A stretch of 64,000 bases of DNA from Centrapalus pauciflorus (lineage: Eukaryota > Streptophyta > Magnoliopsida > Asterales > Asteraceae), in assembly GCA_020465985.1 (NCBI GenBank), contig JAANYP010000179.1, positions 23,309 through 87,308 on the forward strand, read 5' to 3'. The notes beneath the pieces are model-generated. The model was not told the DNA's origin. It ran no database searches and was given only the letters and a program-made list of their open reading frames with translations. This document shows positions 44,076-57,100 of the stretch, piece by piece (position 1 is the stretch's first letter; each line of letters opens with the position of its first letter). The translations under genes were made by a program, and so were the position numbers.

Positions 44076-45437
44076 TCAACCACCTTCGAACTTAGCTTAA
44101 GTTCGAAGGTAACTTCGAACTTGTTTGGTATTCGAACTTAACTGAAACTTTTGAAAATTCTTGAATAAAATCCAACTTTTTCACTTAACGGAATTTTTCC
44201 AACTTTGCACAAATATTCACACTAAGCAACAGATTTTCACTCAATTTTTGTTTCTCCAACTAAAAATGCATCCTAGTAACTTTGACCTTTTTCCTATTTA
44301 ATAAAACTTAAGATAAAATAAAGTAAAATAAAATAAAATAAAATAAAATAAAATTTAAATAAGGTAAACTAAAGATGAAATTAAAATTAAATTAAATCAA
44401 AAATACTTTAAAGATAAAATTTATACTAACAGATTATTTTTGCGAGAAAGTCAAGGAAGGTTCAATCAGATAGCGGTGTCAAACACACTTTCAGTATTTC
44501 ACTTTCACACTTAGGAATTTTTATTCCTTTGTTGTTTGTCGTGATATACATTTCAAGTTGATTATCGGTATGTTTTTCCCTTTAAACACTCAACACTTAG
44601 GAAATTCCTTTGGCCTTTTTATTTATCAAGAAACTACCTTACGTGTCCCATACTTAGATATACTTCTATGATCAAGGCAGACACACAATGATTATAACTT
44701 TTTGGTATTGCAAAGTTTCTTTAAAAGGCAAACGTCGGACACAGTTCTGTATTTACATACAACAGAGTGTCTTAGTTTGTCTAGAGTTCCTCTTATGTTA
44801 GCAAGACAGCGGTGACAGGTCTGTACTTACGTACAACAAAGCAACTTATCTTGCTAGCTTAAGTCAAAACAGCGGTGACAGGTCTGTACTCACGTACAAC
44901 AAAGCGACTTGTTTTGACTTTATTTTCTTTTCAAAACTTTTTCTTTGTTTAAGATGTATTATACATCCCCCAGATAAATTTGCATACCTCATTTACAATC
45001 ATTTTCTATATGTCTTTAACATAGAAATTAAGACCTTTTGATCATACATCTAAGTTAGTTACACATATGACATTTTCTTGATTATTTTATTAGTTGTTAG
45101 GATTCCCTTCATGTATTATGCCTACCAATACATCAGACAAGAATGTGTATATCACTTTAGACTTTATGGTGCATTATGTGTGGAAGCTCAACACTTAGAG
45201 TTTGTTTAGACGGTGTTAATTTTCGTCACTTTGAACCTATGATTCTAAGACTTAACTCATTTTTCTATATTCTCCTTTTTTTTTGAAATGTTTTATGGTT
45301 TTCTCTCTTTTTTCTTTTGTTTTTCAGTTTTAAGAAAAATAAGCTGATTAACTAACCTACTAACTTACTATAAAAAGAAATAAATCTACTAAACTACTAA
45401 CTTACTTTAAAAAGAAAGAAAAACTACTAAGGTCAAG
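44076..45437 (-). other. Cop-4 spacer with triple hairpin array and purine tract
   Basis: The hairpin array spans 44730-44920. Module two has the 8-bp arms TAGCAAGA and TCTTGCTA, module three the arms GTCAAAACA and TGTTTTGAC. A (TAAAA)n tract lies at about 44313-44354. The purine tract (T/C-rich on this strand) is at 45270-45327. No conserved ORF. A stop between modules shows that the small frame seen in other copies is not coding. Confidence 0.65.
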
Positions 45438-47442
45438 TTACTCTAGGTTACGCATGCCATTTAGTTGAACTAACAACTCAAAGTGTGACTTGTCAAATGC
45501 TTTAGTGAATAAATCTGCGTTATTGTCTTCTGTTGCAACTTTTACTAGTTTTATCCAATTCTATTAAGCACAATCACGTATAAAATAATGTCTTATGTCT
45601 ATATGCTTTGTTTTATTGTGTTTAACTGGATTATTGGTTATTGAAATTGTTGACTGATTATCTATCCTAATGGGAGTATGAGTATAAGTCAAACCATAGT
45701 CCCGCAATTGTTGTTGGATCCACAAAATCTGTGAACAGCAACTACCAGCAGCTACATACTCGGCCTCGCACATTGATACGGCTACCGAAGTTTGTTTCTT
45801 GCATTGCTAGGATACGAGCCTCCCTCCAAGGAACTGACAACCTCCAGTTGTTGATTTCCGGTTCAAGCTACATACACCATAATCATAGTTCGTGTATGCC
45901 TCCAATTCCAGATCTCCATCAGCATGATACCAAAGTCCCAGCTTCGGTTTCGACTTCATGTATCTCAGAATTCGCTTCACGGCTTTCATATGCATCGCCT
46001 TTGGATTTGCTTGAAACCTAGCACAAATACACATAGAAAACATAATGTCAGGTCTAAAAGCAGTTAAATACACGAGTGACCCGATCATGGCCCGATGTAA
46101 AGTCGGATCCACATCAGTATCACTTTCTGTACCCGGTCCGAGATTGTGATTCACTTAAATCGGAGTACTAAAGTGTGCGGTCAGCTTTGTTCCTTCCATC
46201 CCGAAGCGCTCCAAAATGTCGTAGACATACTTCGACTTCATAATCTTTTCAAAGTCTTTGCACATCTGTACGTTTGACGACCCGAAGATGATGTCGTCCG
46301 CGTACACTTGTACCAAGATAAAGTCTTCTCCTTTTCTTTTCACGAACAATGTACTATCAATTCTCCCTCTCTCAAACCCATTTGTCTAAAAGATGAGTTG
46401 ACAGCGTGTCATACCAAGCCCTTGGTGCCTGATGCAATCCATACAGAGCCTTATCCAATCTATATACTCTGTCGGGATACTTGGGATCAGTAAATCCAGG
46501 GGGCTGTTCGACGTACACCAATTCCTTCACTTTTCCGTACAGGAATGCACTCTTGACATCCCGTTGATAAACCTTAAACCCTTTGCAGGTCGCGAAAGCT
46601 AGAAACAAATGAATTGCCTCAAGCCTCGCCACTGGTGCAAACACTTCGTTATAATCAATTCCCTCTTCCTGGTAGAACCCTTTTACTACGAGTCTTGCCT
46701 TGTTGCGAGTAACTATACCCCTATCATCCCTTTTGCACATAAAGACCCATTTGGTCCCTATTGCAACTTCTCCTCGAGGTAACAGCACTAACTCCCATAC
46801 TTCAAGTTTTCTGAACTGTAACAGTTCCTCTTGCATGGCTTCAACCGAAGAATTATCTTTTAGTGTCATTTGCACATTCTTTGGCTCTACTTGCGAGATA
46901 AAACACGAGTATAGACATGTGTGATATGCCTCGGAGTCGTTGATCATCAATAACAGCAGCGTGTTATTATTCACACTACTCCTAGTTCTCACACCAGTAT
47001 TCGGATTCCCTATGATACTCTCAATTGGATGATCCTTGTTTATCCTCGATGTCTCAATCTCATCGATCCAAAGATTATCTCCTAAGTTTAAACCTATTTC
47101 ACCTAACGGGGGTACGACTTCAGACGGTACATTCTCTTCCACATGATCACTATCCTTGGAGTTAGCAGAATTCGTCTGATTCTCAAACGTAGGTAATTCA
47201 GGTTCATTCTCTGTTGGAGACCCATCTTCTGTCATTGTAGGCTCAGATGTTGATGGAATTCTTGACTTTGGAAAACCTTGGTAGTCGTCATTAAGGTTTA
47301 ATGACGAGAAGTCATTTTCCGTTGTACCTGCATTTCCACTAAATGTTATGTTAAATGATTCAAACAAAGAGTCATAATCAAATAACCATTCCGGACCAGT
47401 TTGGGGTTCATGTGAATAACTTGTTACGTCAATGTTAAACAC
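45438..47442 (-). pseudogene. Cop-4 integrase tail, reverse transcriptase and RNase H
   Basis: A 356-codon frame from 47442 covers the integrase-RT linker and the first RT half (ARLVVKGFYQEEGIDYNEV, VYQRDVKSAFLYGKVKE, LDKALYGLHQAPRAWY). A frameshift near 46380 leads to a second frame with the catalytic box as YADDIIFGSSN, where Cop-1 and Cop-5 have YVDD. An in-frame gap of roughly 28 codons follows MKSK, removing FEMSVMGELNFILGL. The last frames are the RT thumb and RNase H (STTGGCQFLGGR, EAEYVAAGSCC, HIDIRHYFIRD), with stops near 46155, 45806 and 45564. The end is MRNLE and a stop at 45438. Confidence 0.9.
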
Positions 47443-48792
47443 AATCTCTACCGTACCATTTGTTTTGTTAAAAAGCCTCTTGTTTGGTGAGTTAGGGACA
47501 TAACCTAGGAATTATCCTTCGTCAGCCTTTTCACCAAACTTAGGTTGATGTTTTGTTTTCAATAAAGTACATGGTACCACAAACGGTTCAAAGCCAGTTA
47601 AATTAGGTAGTCCTTTATTCAGAACTTCATAAAAGGTTTTGTTCAGTGATTTGACAGTAAGGACCTGGTTTAAAATGTGACACACGGTATTCACTGCCTC
47701 CCCACAAAATATGGTAGGGAGCTTTGAATCCGAGAGCATTATCCTTGCTGCCTCAATCAAAGTCCTGTTCTTACGTTCTGCTTCCCCATTTTGTTGTGGC
47801 TCATAAGGTGTACTAAATTGATGCACTATGCCTTTGGATAGGCAATATACACCAATTATTGTGTTTTTAAATTCGGTTCCGTTATCACTCCTGATACGTT
47901 TTACCCTTATCCCGTATGAGTTTTCGACTTGGTCTAAGAACCCAATCAAATTTCCAGCTGTTTCGTCCTTTGTACCTAAAAAGAAAACCCAAGAGAAACA
48001 TTAGTAATCATCAGTGATAACTAAACAATACCAACTACCACCTATACTCCTTTTGTTGATTGGACCGAAGAGATCCATATGCAGAAAATCGAAGGTGGAA
48101 GCTATCGAGTTCTGAGTCTTTGACTTGTGTGACTTCTTGTGTTGTTTCCCTTTCTTGCACGGGACACACTTGTCATCGAACTAAAAACTATTTAGTGGAA
48201 CACCTTGCACCAGACCATTTTTCGTGATATAGTTCATTTTCCTTAGGTGCAAGTGTGCCATGCGTCTGTGCCATAAGATGGATTCGGACACTGAAGCTAT
48301 GGATAGAAGACAAATTGTTCCCATCGACGAATATGATATGTTCATGTCCATCATGTACAAAACATTTTTCATTGGGGCTCTCATCATGATCCACTCTTCA
48401 GGTATTGAAAATCCCGGCTTCAGCACTAACGCTTCAGTTTCAGTAAAGATTACTGAATTCTTCTTATCACAGATCTGAGATACACTAATGAGATTGTGAT
48501 CAAGTTTATCAACATGGTAGACGTGATCAATTGTGATTGTCCCATTAGTGACCACTCCAGTTCCAGTGATATGACCTCCCTTGTTGCCAACGAATGATAT
48601 AAAACCCTTGTTCCCTCCCTTGAAGTCTTTGAGTAGACTCATTTCCCCAGTCATGTGATGAGAGCAACCACTGTCGAAGAACCACTTGTTGTTAAGACCT
48701 GTAGTTAGCTCCTGCACATGAAAGAAAAACAAGTTGGTTATCACGGGGAACCCAAGCCATGACTGACTTGGTAATACCATTCTCATCCACAT
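47443..48792 (-). pseudogene. Cop-4 protease and integrase
   Basis: The protease frame (48792-48181) keeps the WFFDSGCSHHMTGE motif and runs through LDHNLISVSQI and ILWHRRMAHLHLRKM, so the integrase His pair is intact. The integrase Cys pair (DDKCVPCKKGKQ) and first Asp (LLHMDLFGPI-like) follow after a stop at 48181. Stops near 48004 and the next frame (47949-47512) carry IRSDNGTEFKN and QQNGEAERKNRTL; the residue before AERKN is Glu instead of Val. The catalytic D,D,E set is therefore present but spread over closed frames. Confidence 0.88.
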
Positions 48793-51600
48793 ACGTGAAC
48801 TCCTTCAAATACCCATCTCTCCTTTCAGGTGACTTGGGTTTTTGATTGAGAACCTGTTGTGGTGCTGAGCGATTAAGATTCACTCTTGGCCTTTTGGTTG
48901 CCATTTGCTGTTGAGCCCTTGAATAGTTTCTATTATAAGGCATTTCAGTTTTATATCCCTGGGCTCTACCTGGTGTCTGTTGTCTTTGAGGAGTATGAGA
49001 TCTAACTGGAGTGTAAGCCCTTCTAGGTGTTGTACTCCTATAAGCTTGAGGTGGTCCTAACCTAGACTGACTAGGGACTCTATTCGGAGAATTAGTCCAA
49101 ATCACTTCTTGTTGTTTGATCGAAACCGGTATTTGTTTAACAGCTATCCTAGGTGTTGCATTCACATTTCTCTCCATATGAGAGTTACATGTGCTTTCAA
49201 TGCTAGGTACTTGTTTTAGGATTGGTTGTTCTGGCTTTCCTACAGTAGATCTAGACTCTGGTTTAGAGGGTGTAGACTCCACTTTCTTATAAGGGCAGCT
49301 AGACGCAACATGTCCGTTTTCGTGACATCTAAAGCATGACATCTTATCAATCGACTTCTTATAAGTGCCCTTTGACTTCGGTGTCTCACTAATGTCATTT
49401 TCTTTCGTTTCAACTACAGTGAGTACTTCCTCTTGCCGATTATTAATTTCAGGTTTAGCTTCTCCTAGTATAGTGTCACTAGTAGACTGCACAAACTTGA
49501 CTTTTCAATCTTAGAAGTAGTATTTGACACCTTAGTTGGTTTATCCTTATCAGATTCAGTTCCATTTGCTACCTCTGATTCGACCGGCTCATCAGTTTTA
49601 TCCTGAGGTTGAGGCACATAATTATTGTTGAAAGGCGGAGGACTCTCTTAATAACTAATCCTACTGGTTTCTTAGACTGCCGTTGAGCTTCTAAGATTTC
49701 CCCTAGGTTTAGAGACGAGTTCCTAAAGTTTTCAAGCTTACTATTTACCTCAGCAACCTTAACTCTTGATTCTGCTAGTTCTACATCCTTAATGGTAAGT
49801 TCTTTGGTCAAAGCTTCAACATGCTCATACATAAGTTCTATCCTGACAAATTGTTCACTTAATTTATCTTTTATTACTATGACATCCTGAGCATCTGCTT
49901 TCTGCTTATTCCTTATAACTTCCTTAATATCTAAGAGACTAGCATTATCTTATTTTAGCGATTGTACTTGAGCTGTTAATAAGTTATGTGTTTCTAGAAC
50001 TATATTTAATCTATCATTTAAAGTAACACTTAAAACACATAAATCATGGAATGTAGAAAAATTGAGAGTTACCCTTTTGTGATCCGATTCCATGTTTGCC
50101 ATTTTAGCAGCAAACTCCAGAATGGACTGATTCTCTGACTTTTCCACCATCAAAGGACTTGTATTGTTCTGCTTGGTGTCCTCTGCAGCTTCTTCAGCTC
50201 TGTCATCCCCAGTCTTAGTTACTTCAGCCATAAAGGCTCTAGCATTCGACTCCGGATGAGTACTTGAATCATAAGTTCCATCAAGATGTCTGTTAGATGA
50301 CACATTAGTTTAAAGACCCGCGACGGCTGCTTGATTTCTAGAACCACCAGACTGATATCTTCTTTGAGTCTGATTCTGATAGTTCTCTACTTTGGGCCCT
50401 TGAACACTCTCTTGCAGAGTGTCCCAATCCTTGGCAACTGTAACACTTAACTTTTGATTTGTCAAACCCAACCTTGTTGTTGCCTTCGTTCAGATTTCTC
50501 CGTGTTCTCTTCATGAACTGCTTGACCCTCTGAGTCACCATGGCCAGTTGCCATTGTAGGTCCATTTCCTCCAAGTCATCAGGATCCACCTGATCGTAGT
50601 ATTCTTCCCATAACGCAGGATCGTTTATCTTCCCTTGAACACAATTGCCGTACGCTGCGGCAAACGAAGCCAAAAGATTCAGATGATCTTCAGCCGATTT
50701 TGCGCTTATTGGCATCTTTGTGTATCCTTGTGACGCAGACGCTGACTGAGTTGGTTTTTCTTCTGGTTTAGAAAACCCTAAGAATGCCCTGCTACTAGAC
50801 TTCTCTATATCCACTGGAATGAATTCTTCTCCCGAGAAGAATGTTGTGACCCCCTTCTTCAATTCACCAGTAATTGACGGTTTTGACTTTCCAAAATACA
50901 TTTCTGGATCTTGAACCTGTTCAAACTCCCGTTCTTTTTTCTGTAATTTGAAGTTATAAGCGCTCAGCGTGCCAATTACACCTTCAAGAGTTAGAGTCTC
51001 GAACTTCTCTTCGTCATGCTTTATTAAAGCAGTGTACATCTCCTATTTCGCTGGTAAAGCATCGAGAAGCTTTTCGATCTTCTCAGTCTCTTGATAGTCA
51101 ATAGTATGATCGTCAAGCTCAATTAACAGATGATAAAATCTAGTGATTGTCTCATCTAGCGTCTTGTTCTTCAAAGCCTTGAAAATTGCAAACTACTGTT
51201 TCAGCATCTCAGTCCTACCCTTGCGAACTCTTGGATTTTTCTCTCACATCTTCTCTAGAGCATCCCGTAGCTCTTTAGAAGTCCGATGATTTCTTAAGGT
51301 GTGTAGAATTTCCTGAGGTAACGCCATACGGATAATGGAGAAAGCTCGGTTCTCGGCCTCATAAAGTTTCTTATCCTTCATATTCTGATAGGTTAAGACT
51401 CTTTGTCGGCCCTCTAACTCTTGCGTAGGAGGAATATAACCCTAATTGATGCAAATCCACATGAGTATGTCATTGAATCGAGCAAAATCAGCAAACCTAT
51501 CCTTCCACCAATGGTATTCCTCTAACTTCATCAGCTTTGGCGGAGAATTTGCTTTGCCGACCTCGTGGTCCATTTCGATGAATTTTTGCAAAGTAGACAT
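48793..51600 (-). pseudogene. Cop-4 gag
   Basis: The start MSTLQKFIEMDHEVGK is near 51600; an upstream in-frame Met at 51624 is less likely because the other copies begin at MTSLQ. The gag domain is broken by stops near 51442, 51246, 51194 and 51043. The frame 51039-50338 carries EKFETLTLEGVIGTL, DPALWEEYYDQVDP and the first knuckle (CYSCQGLGHSAREC). The coiled-coil part (50303-49569) has stops near 50312 and 49950. The second knuckle CFRCHENGHVASSC and the Ser/Pro/Arg-rich region (TPRRAYTPVRSHTPQR) lie in 49492-48692. The second knuckle is intact, unlike in Cop-1. Confidence 0.88.
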
Positions 51601-52175
51601 TCTTTCTAAACTTTTTGTTTTCAAACTTAAACAATTTAATTTAAAAAGTAATTTAAAATAATCTCTTTGAATTTAGGTAAGTTCGAATTAAATTAATTTA
51701 AATTCGTTTGAAAAATATATTCGAAGTTATTTAAGTTCGAACTCAACAAGTTTGAAAGACTGCAAGTTCGTGAAAACCCTAGAAATTCTGACAAATTCGA
51801 ACTTCTGACAAGTTCGAAGAAACCCTAATTTCTGACAAGTTCGAACCTCAGTTAAATTCAAATAAAGCCCTAATTTAAGTTCGTGAGGAGCGTGTTCTGA
51901 CAAGTTCGAATGAACCCTAATATCCCCTTAAATTCGAGCGCCGCAAGTTCGAGAAACGGCCAAAAGTTTGATTTCTTCAAGTTTTCAGATTAAACCAATG
52001 TTTTTAAGATTAAAAACAATGATTTCGACTGAAAAAGTGAACTAATATGAATTTTTCTCCGTTACTTTGCATGTAAAACTCAAAAAACTATGAAGAACGT
52101 GATATTTCCGGTTAATTACGTCAAGAAACCAAGAATGTTTAGATGAACGCGAAGAACACGACGAACACTCTTTAT

Positions 52176-52188
52176 GGCTCTGATACCA
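52176..52188 (-). other. Cop-4 primer-binding site
   Basis: TGGTATCAGAGCC on the minus strand, two bases from the LTR edge at 52191. Confidence 0.93.
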
Positions 52189-52190
52189 CT

Positions 52191-52781
52191 TGTAACGTCA
52201 CCTACCTAGGGATCTGATCTTGACGCGACACCTTCCAACGAATGCGGAATCCTCGTTAGGGGTTTAACAGATCGATCACACACATGGAAACACATAGACT
52301 AACACAATGATAGACGCCAACAGCGAACGTCCCGACACGTGAATCTCTCCAAACGACTCTCTGAAATACTCACAAGTTCGTAGTGCACTTTACGAGCTTT
52401 AGGTGTTAATCTCTGCTAAAGTTCTTAATCAAAACTGATTAAATCTTAATTATAGAGCTTAAGTTCGAACTTAGCTTAGACAAGTTCGTGAAGGCCTAAG
52501 CCCAGGAACTTGTCCACTACAAGTTCAAACCTAGCCTTTGAACTTATTCTTGAACTTGTCTTTGAACTTGTTCTAGAACTTATTCTTGAACTTATGTTTG
52601 AACTTACCTTTGAACTTATGTTTGAACTTATCTTTGAACTTAAGTAAGCATTAAACACAAACAATATCAAACATATATAACTAATATCAAACGTATGTAT
52701 TAAGGTGCAACTACAAAGCCTGAACTATTACAAAAGACTATCTACACTTAGACTGCAATCGTCACATAAGATGCACTAACA
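52191..52781 (-). repeat. Cop-4 5' LTR
   Basis: It runs TGTAACGTCACC to GCACTAACA, 591 bp. The GAACTT array is well preserved (about 52510-52640). The right flank AACGG begins opposite-strand Cop spacer sequence, which shows into what the element inserted. Confidence 0.93.
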
Positions 52782-53610
52782 AACGGTCTTAATTTCTATG
52801 TTAGAGACATATAGACAATGATTACGAAAGAGGTATGCAAATTTATCTGGGGGATGTATAGCATCATCAAAATACATCTTAAACAAAGAAAGAAAAAGTT
52901 TTGTAAAGATAAGGGAAGTCAAAACAAGTCGCTTTGTTGTACGTGAGTACAGAACTGTCACCGTTGTTTTGACTTAAATTAGCAAGATCTGTCGCTTTGT
53001 TGTATGTGAATACAGACCTGTCACCGCTGTCTTACTAACATAAGAAGAACTCTAAGACAAACTAAGACACTCTGTTGTATGTAAATATAGAACTGTGTCT
53101 GTCGTTTTCCTTTTAAAGATAATTTGCAAATACCAAAAAGTCATAATCATTGTGTCTCTACCTTGATCATAGAAGTATGCCTAAGTATGAGACACGTAAA
53201 GTAGTTTCTTGATAAATAAAAAAGGCCAAAGGAAATTCTAAAGTGTTGAATGTTTAAAAGGAAAAACATACCAACAATCATCTTGAAGTGTATGTGATGA
53301 CAAACAATCAAATGAATAATAAAATTTCTTAGTGTGAAAGTGAAAATACTGATAGTGCGTTTGACACCGCTATCTGATTGAACCTTCTTGGACTATCTCC
53401 CAAAGATATTCAGTTAGTATATTTTTATTCTAAATCTACTTGAATTCTTATTTTAATTTATCTAACTTTATTATATTTTATTTTAGCTTAGATTATTTTA
53501 ATTTTAATAAATAAGATCAAGATCAAAATTACTAGATAGCATTTTTAGTTGGGAAAAAAAATTGCGTGATAATTTATTGATTAGTGTGAATGTCTCGCAA
53601 AGTTGATCAA
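52782..53610 (+). mobile_element. Cop spacer fragment in opposite orientation
   Basis: The plus strand here reads as the sense strand of the Cop spacer: GGTCTTAATTTCTATGTTAG, the three hairpin modules in reverse order of the other copies (52918-53106), and ACACCGCTATCTGATTGAAC near 53370. It ends shortly before where the aORF promoter region would be. It is bounded by the Cop-4 5' LTR and the Cop-5 3' LTR, so it is what remains visible of an older plus-strand Cop element. Confidence 0.85.
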
Positions 53611-54159
53611 TGTAAGGTCACCTTTAGCACGGATCTGATCTTGACGCGACACCTTCTAATGGTGCGGAATCCTCTTCAGCGGTTTAACGGATCGATCACA
53701 CACGGAAACCGGAGTCGAACACAATGATAGCTGATACTACGAATGACCCGACACGTGTATTTCTCCGAAAAGACTCTCACAAATCTCACAAGTTCGTATG
53801 TGCACTAATACGATCTCTGAATGCTAACTTCTGCCAAAGTCCATTAATCAAACGGATTAACACTTAATTATAAGGATTAAGTTCGAACTTGACATAAACC
53901 AGTTCGTTTAGGCCCAAGCCCACGAACTTGTCCACTACTATTCGAACTTAGCTTCACTAAGTTCGAACCCTAGCCATTGAACTTGTTCTAGAACTTATCT
54001 TTGATCTTATTCTAGAACTTATCTTTGAACTTATCTTTGAAAATGTAAACATCATACACAAACAAGATCAAACATATATAACTTGTATTTGCAAAGCTTG
54101 ATCTATTACAAAAGTCTATATATACCTAGACTGCTAGTGTCACACAGGGTGCACTAACA
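53611..54159 (-). repeat. Cop-5 3' LTR
   Basis: It runs TGTAAGGTCACC to GGTGCACTAACA, 549 bp, with TAATTATA near 53870 and a reduced GAACTT array (about 53980-54040). Confidence 0.93.
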
Positions 54160-54175
54160 GACTCCCCCTTGACAA
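54160..54175 (-). other. Cop-5 polypurine tract
   Basis: The minus strand reads TGTCAAGGGGGAGTC at the LTR edge. The aORF stop is only about 10 bp upstream. Confidence 0.88.
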
Positions 54176-54185
54176 TAGCTTCTAG

Positions 54186-57100
54186 TTAGATATTCAAATA
54201 ATCTATAGGACTAGGTTGGTTCAGAATACTTCCTGCATACACTCCATGATCTACACAAATCTTTACAACTTTCTGGTACTTCTTGCCATCTGATCTCCAA
54301 CCTTCATGAAAATAGATTGGTTGCTCATGAAGCTTCATCAAGTCGCCCTGAGAAAGGTTTACAAGGTGCAGAGGGACATACACTTTCAAAACAACTCTTT
54401 CATCTTGATCTTTCATAACTGCCTCGGCTGTCTCATTATCAACATACCACCACTTCATATTATCCAAAACATTCTGTGGCATTAGCTTTAAAGGAACCCT
54501 CTTTTGGCATCAAACTGGTTTATAAAACATCCTCATCCACGGTTTCCCGATCAATGGATCTATTCTCGATTCATCCATGACTCTCTTTCCTTCCCTTGGC
54601 TTAATTCTATCGAACCTCCCAGACCGACCTTCTTTTCTAGATAATTCTAGCTATCACTTCAGCATATTGGTCGTCTCCTAGGTTGATTAATTAGACTTTT
54701 CCATGCCAGTTCCTTCACTTCACATTTAGGAAAGGTATTTAAGACTTTAAGTTTTCTCTTCAGATACTGGAGCCCATCTCTTCTTTTAAGTACAAAGAGT
54801 TGTAATTCCCTGTCGAAGAACCAACTAAGAATGCCTCCAGATAGTTTTCCTGGGCTTGGCAATCTTATTTTCTCTTTTACAGCTAACTCATTCTTCTTCT
54901 CCTCTTTCTTGAACCAAAGTTTTCTCTTTTCTTCCTTGGTTTGCTCCTTATCTATTTCTTGAGTTACATCATCATCCGATTCATCATTGATCGTCGACTT
55001 CAGAATGTCTAGATCTATCAGATTCTGGTCTGTATTTACATATTGTTCTGTGACTGGTTGTCCCTGAATGACGATCTCATCAACTTCGTCTTCTTCATCT
55101 ACTAAAACTTCATCATCTGAGCTCCAATCTGGAACATTTTCCGGAACAAACTCTCCTTCTTCAAGTTCTTCCATATCATCTTCAAAATCAAAATTCATGT
55201 CATCATCATCATCAATTCCGGCCAAGGCTCCAATTATTTCTTGTTCGACTAACTCGGATGCTTCGTGAGCCTTGCCTTTTTCCTGATCTCTTCCTGAACC
55301 AGATGTTCCAGGCACCCCCTGAAGTTCAGCTTGTTGAGTAGTCTCTTGTGGAAGATCTCCTAGCTCACTGACTTTTTGGGTACTCGGGTCTCCTCCTTCA
55401 TCATCACTATCTCTCTGAACTCCCCGCAACACATTGCCTCGGCAACTGCTCTCCCACTGAGCTTGTAGATCTTTCATTATTTGCTCGACCAGGGTCTGAA
55501 GAGTCAGAATTTGAGATTGCTAGGCTGACACTTGTGTTTGAAGTTGAGCATTCTGTTGCTCTAACCTAGAATTGTGTTGCTGCAGCTCATTTACAGCTTG
55601 CGATAGCTGAAATATTTGGATTGTTTGGAAGTCTACTTTGCCTTTCAACTCTGTGAATCGTTGATTCTCAGTAAATGGAATGGACGTTGTTGGAGTGGAA
55701 GTTGATGGAGTTGAAGTGGATGTGGATGGAGCGGTGGTTGCGACGGATGGAACGGCAGACGAAGTAGATGGAGCTCCCTGACGTATGCGTTGATGCTTCG
55801 CCCTCTGCTGTGTAGCAATCGCTGCCTCTTCTTCTAAGATAAAATCTGCATCTCCTTCATCTTCATCACGGTGTGCTAGACGAGTCATCTTTCTTCGGCT
55901 AACAACTACTTTTGAGCCATATCTTTCAAAAGAAATTGTTGGATTAGCAGCTTCCCTTTCCTCCTCTTCTGAACTAGAGTCTGAGTCTGATTCAGACGCT
56001 GTCTCAACTAGACCTTCTGTCGCTTCGTCCCGACTCTCTGTTCTTTCTGTCACTTCTTCACGACTTTTGGTTCTTACAGTTGCAGGATCTGGTGGCTGAT
56101 ATTCATCAATTTCCCTGAACAGGTCATCCATGTCAGTAGGCGGCTCCAAAATCTCCTAAACTAGTTGTTCTGCTATATTTTCCTATGTTGCTGCTCCTTG
56201 CTCAAAGATTTCTTTCGAGGTTTGTTCCCTCTGGTCAGGCTGTGGTGCCGATGTCGATGGCCCAGCTGCCTCTGTAGTTGATCTAGAGCGTGGAGTTATC
56301 CTAGCAACTGGAGCTCACTGAGTTGGTTCTTGTTGATGTTGTTGTTGTTGAGGTTGGTGCTGAGGGGCATCACATATCCAATCATCTCCTTCGGGAGCGA
56401 CATAATCTGGATCTAAAACTTCACCAAACAACGGAGCCACTTGTGGCCTCACTTGCTCTGCCCTTCTAGCATTATGAGATTCGCAGTCAGCAAATATTCT
56501 CTTGTCAACAACCGCTACAGATGTTTGTTCCGGCGGAGTTGGTAAGTCTGGCAGGAAGTGCTTGATGATCATCATGATGAATCTTGGATACATTAAGAGT
56601 CTGTCTCACGTTGGTGCTGAGATTTGGTGTACAAACTCCCCGAAAAACATCTCCGAAAAGTTGTATGGCTTGTTGTATATCAAGGAAATCATAGCCGATT
56701 GTAGCTTGGACACCATTGTGTCGAATCCTGCCCTTTTTGGTGCAAAGCTGACCATGATAACATGAACTAGATAGCGCCATTGTCCGATCAGACCACTCTT
56801 AACGTAAGAGGCCTTAGTGATGTCTTGAGCATATCCCATTCTTAAGAAGGCCGCCTGCCTTATTGGAGCTGGGAAGTCTATTGTTCTAACTTCTTGCTCG
56901 ATCGTCCCTAGTTGCAGAATTGCTCGAAGATGATCGGCCGAGAATGCCATTGGACGGCCACCGACCCTCGCACGCAAAACGGTGGGTGTAACAATGCAAT
57001 ATACTTGCAGCGACTACCAGAATTGGCAGACGTAGGGCAAAATTATCTGCTCGATATGCGTAAGAGCATACGCCACTCGAGATTGTGACAGAAATTCAAG

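Larger units (their letters stand above)
40137..52781 (-). mobile_element. Cop-4: near-complete Cop element with half 3' LTR
   Basis: The 5' LTR is 52191-52781 and the PBS 52176-52188. Gag, protease, integrase, RT and RNase H occupy 51600-45438, the spacer 45437-44076, then the promoter/intron region, aORF (43438 to about 40460) and the 3' LTR remnant 40137-40423. This is the best copy for seeing the full layout in one piece, about 12.6 kb. Only the outer half of the 3' LTR is lost, at the fusion with Cop-3. Many point stops occur, and gag is closed at several places. Confidence 0.93.
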
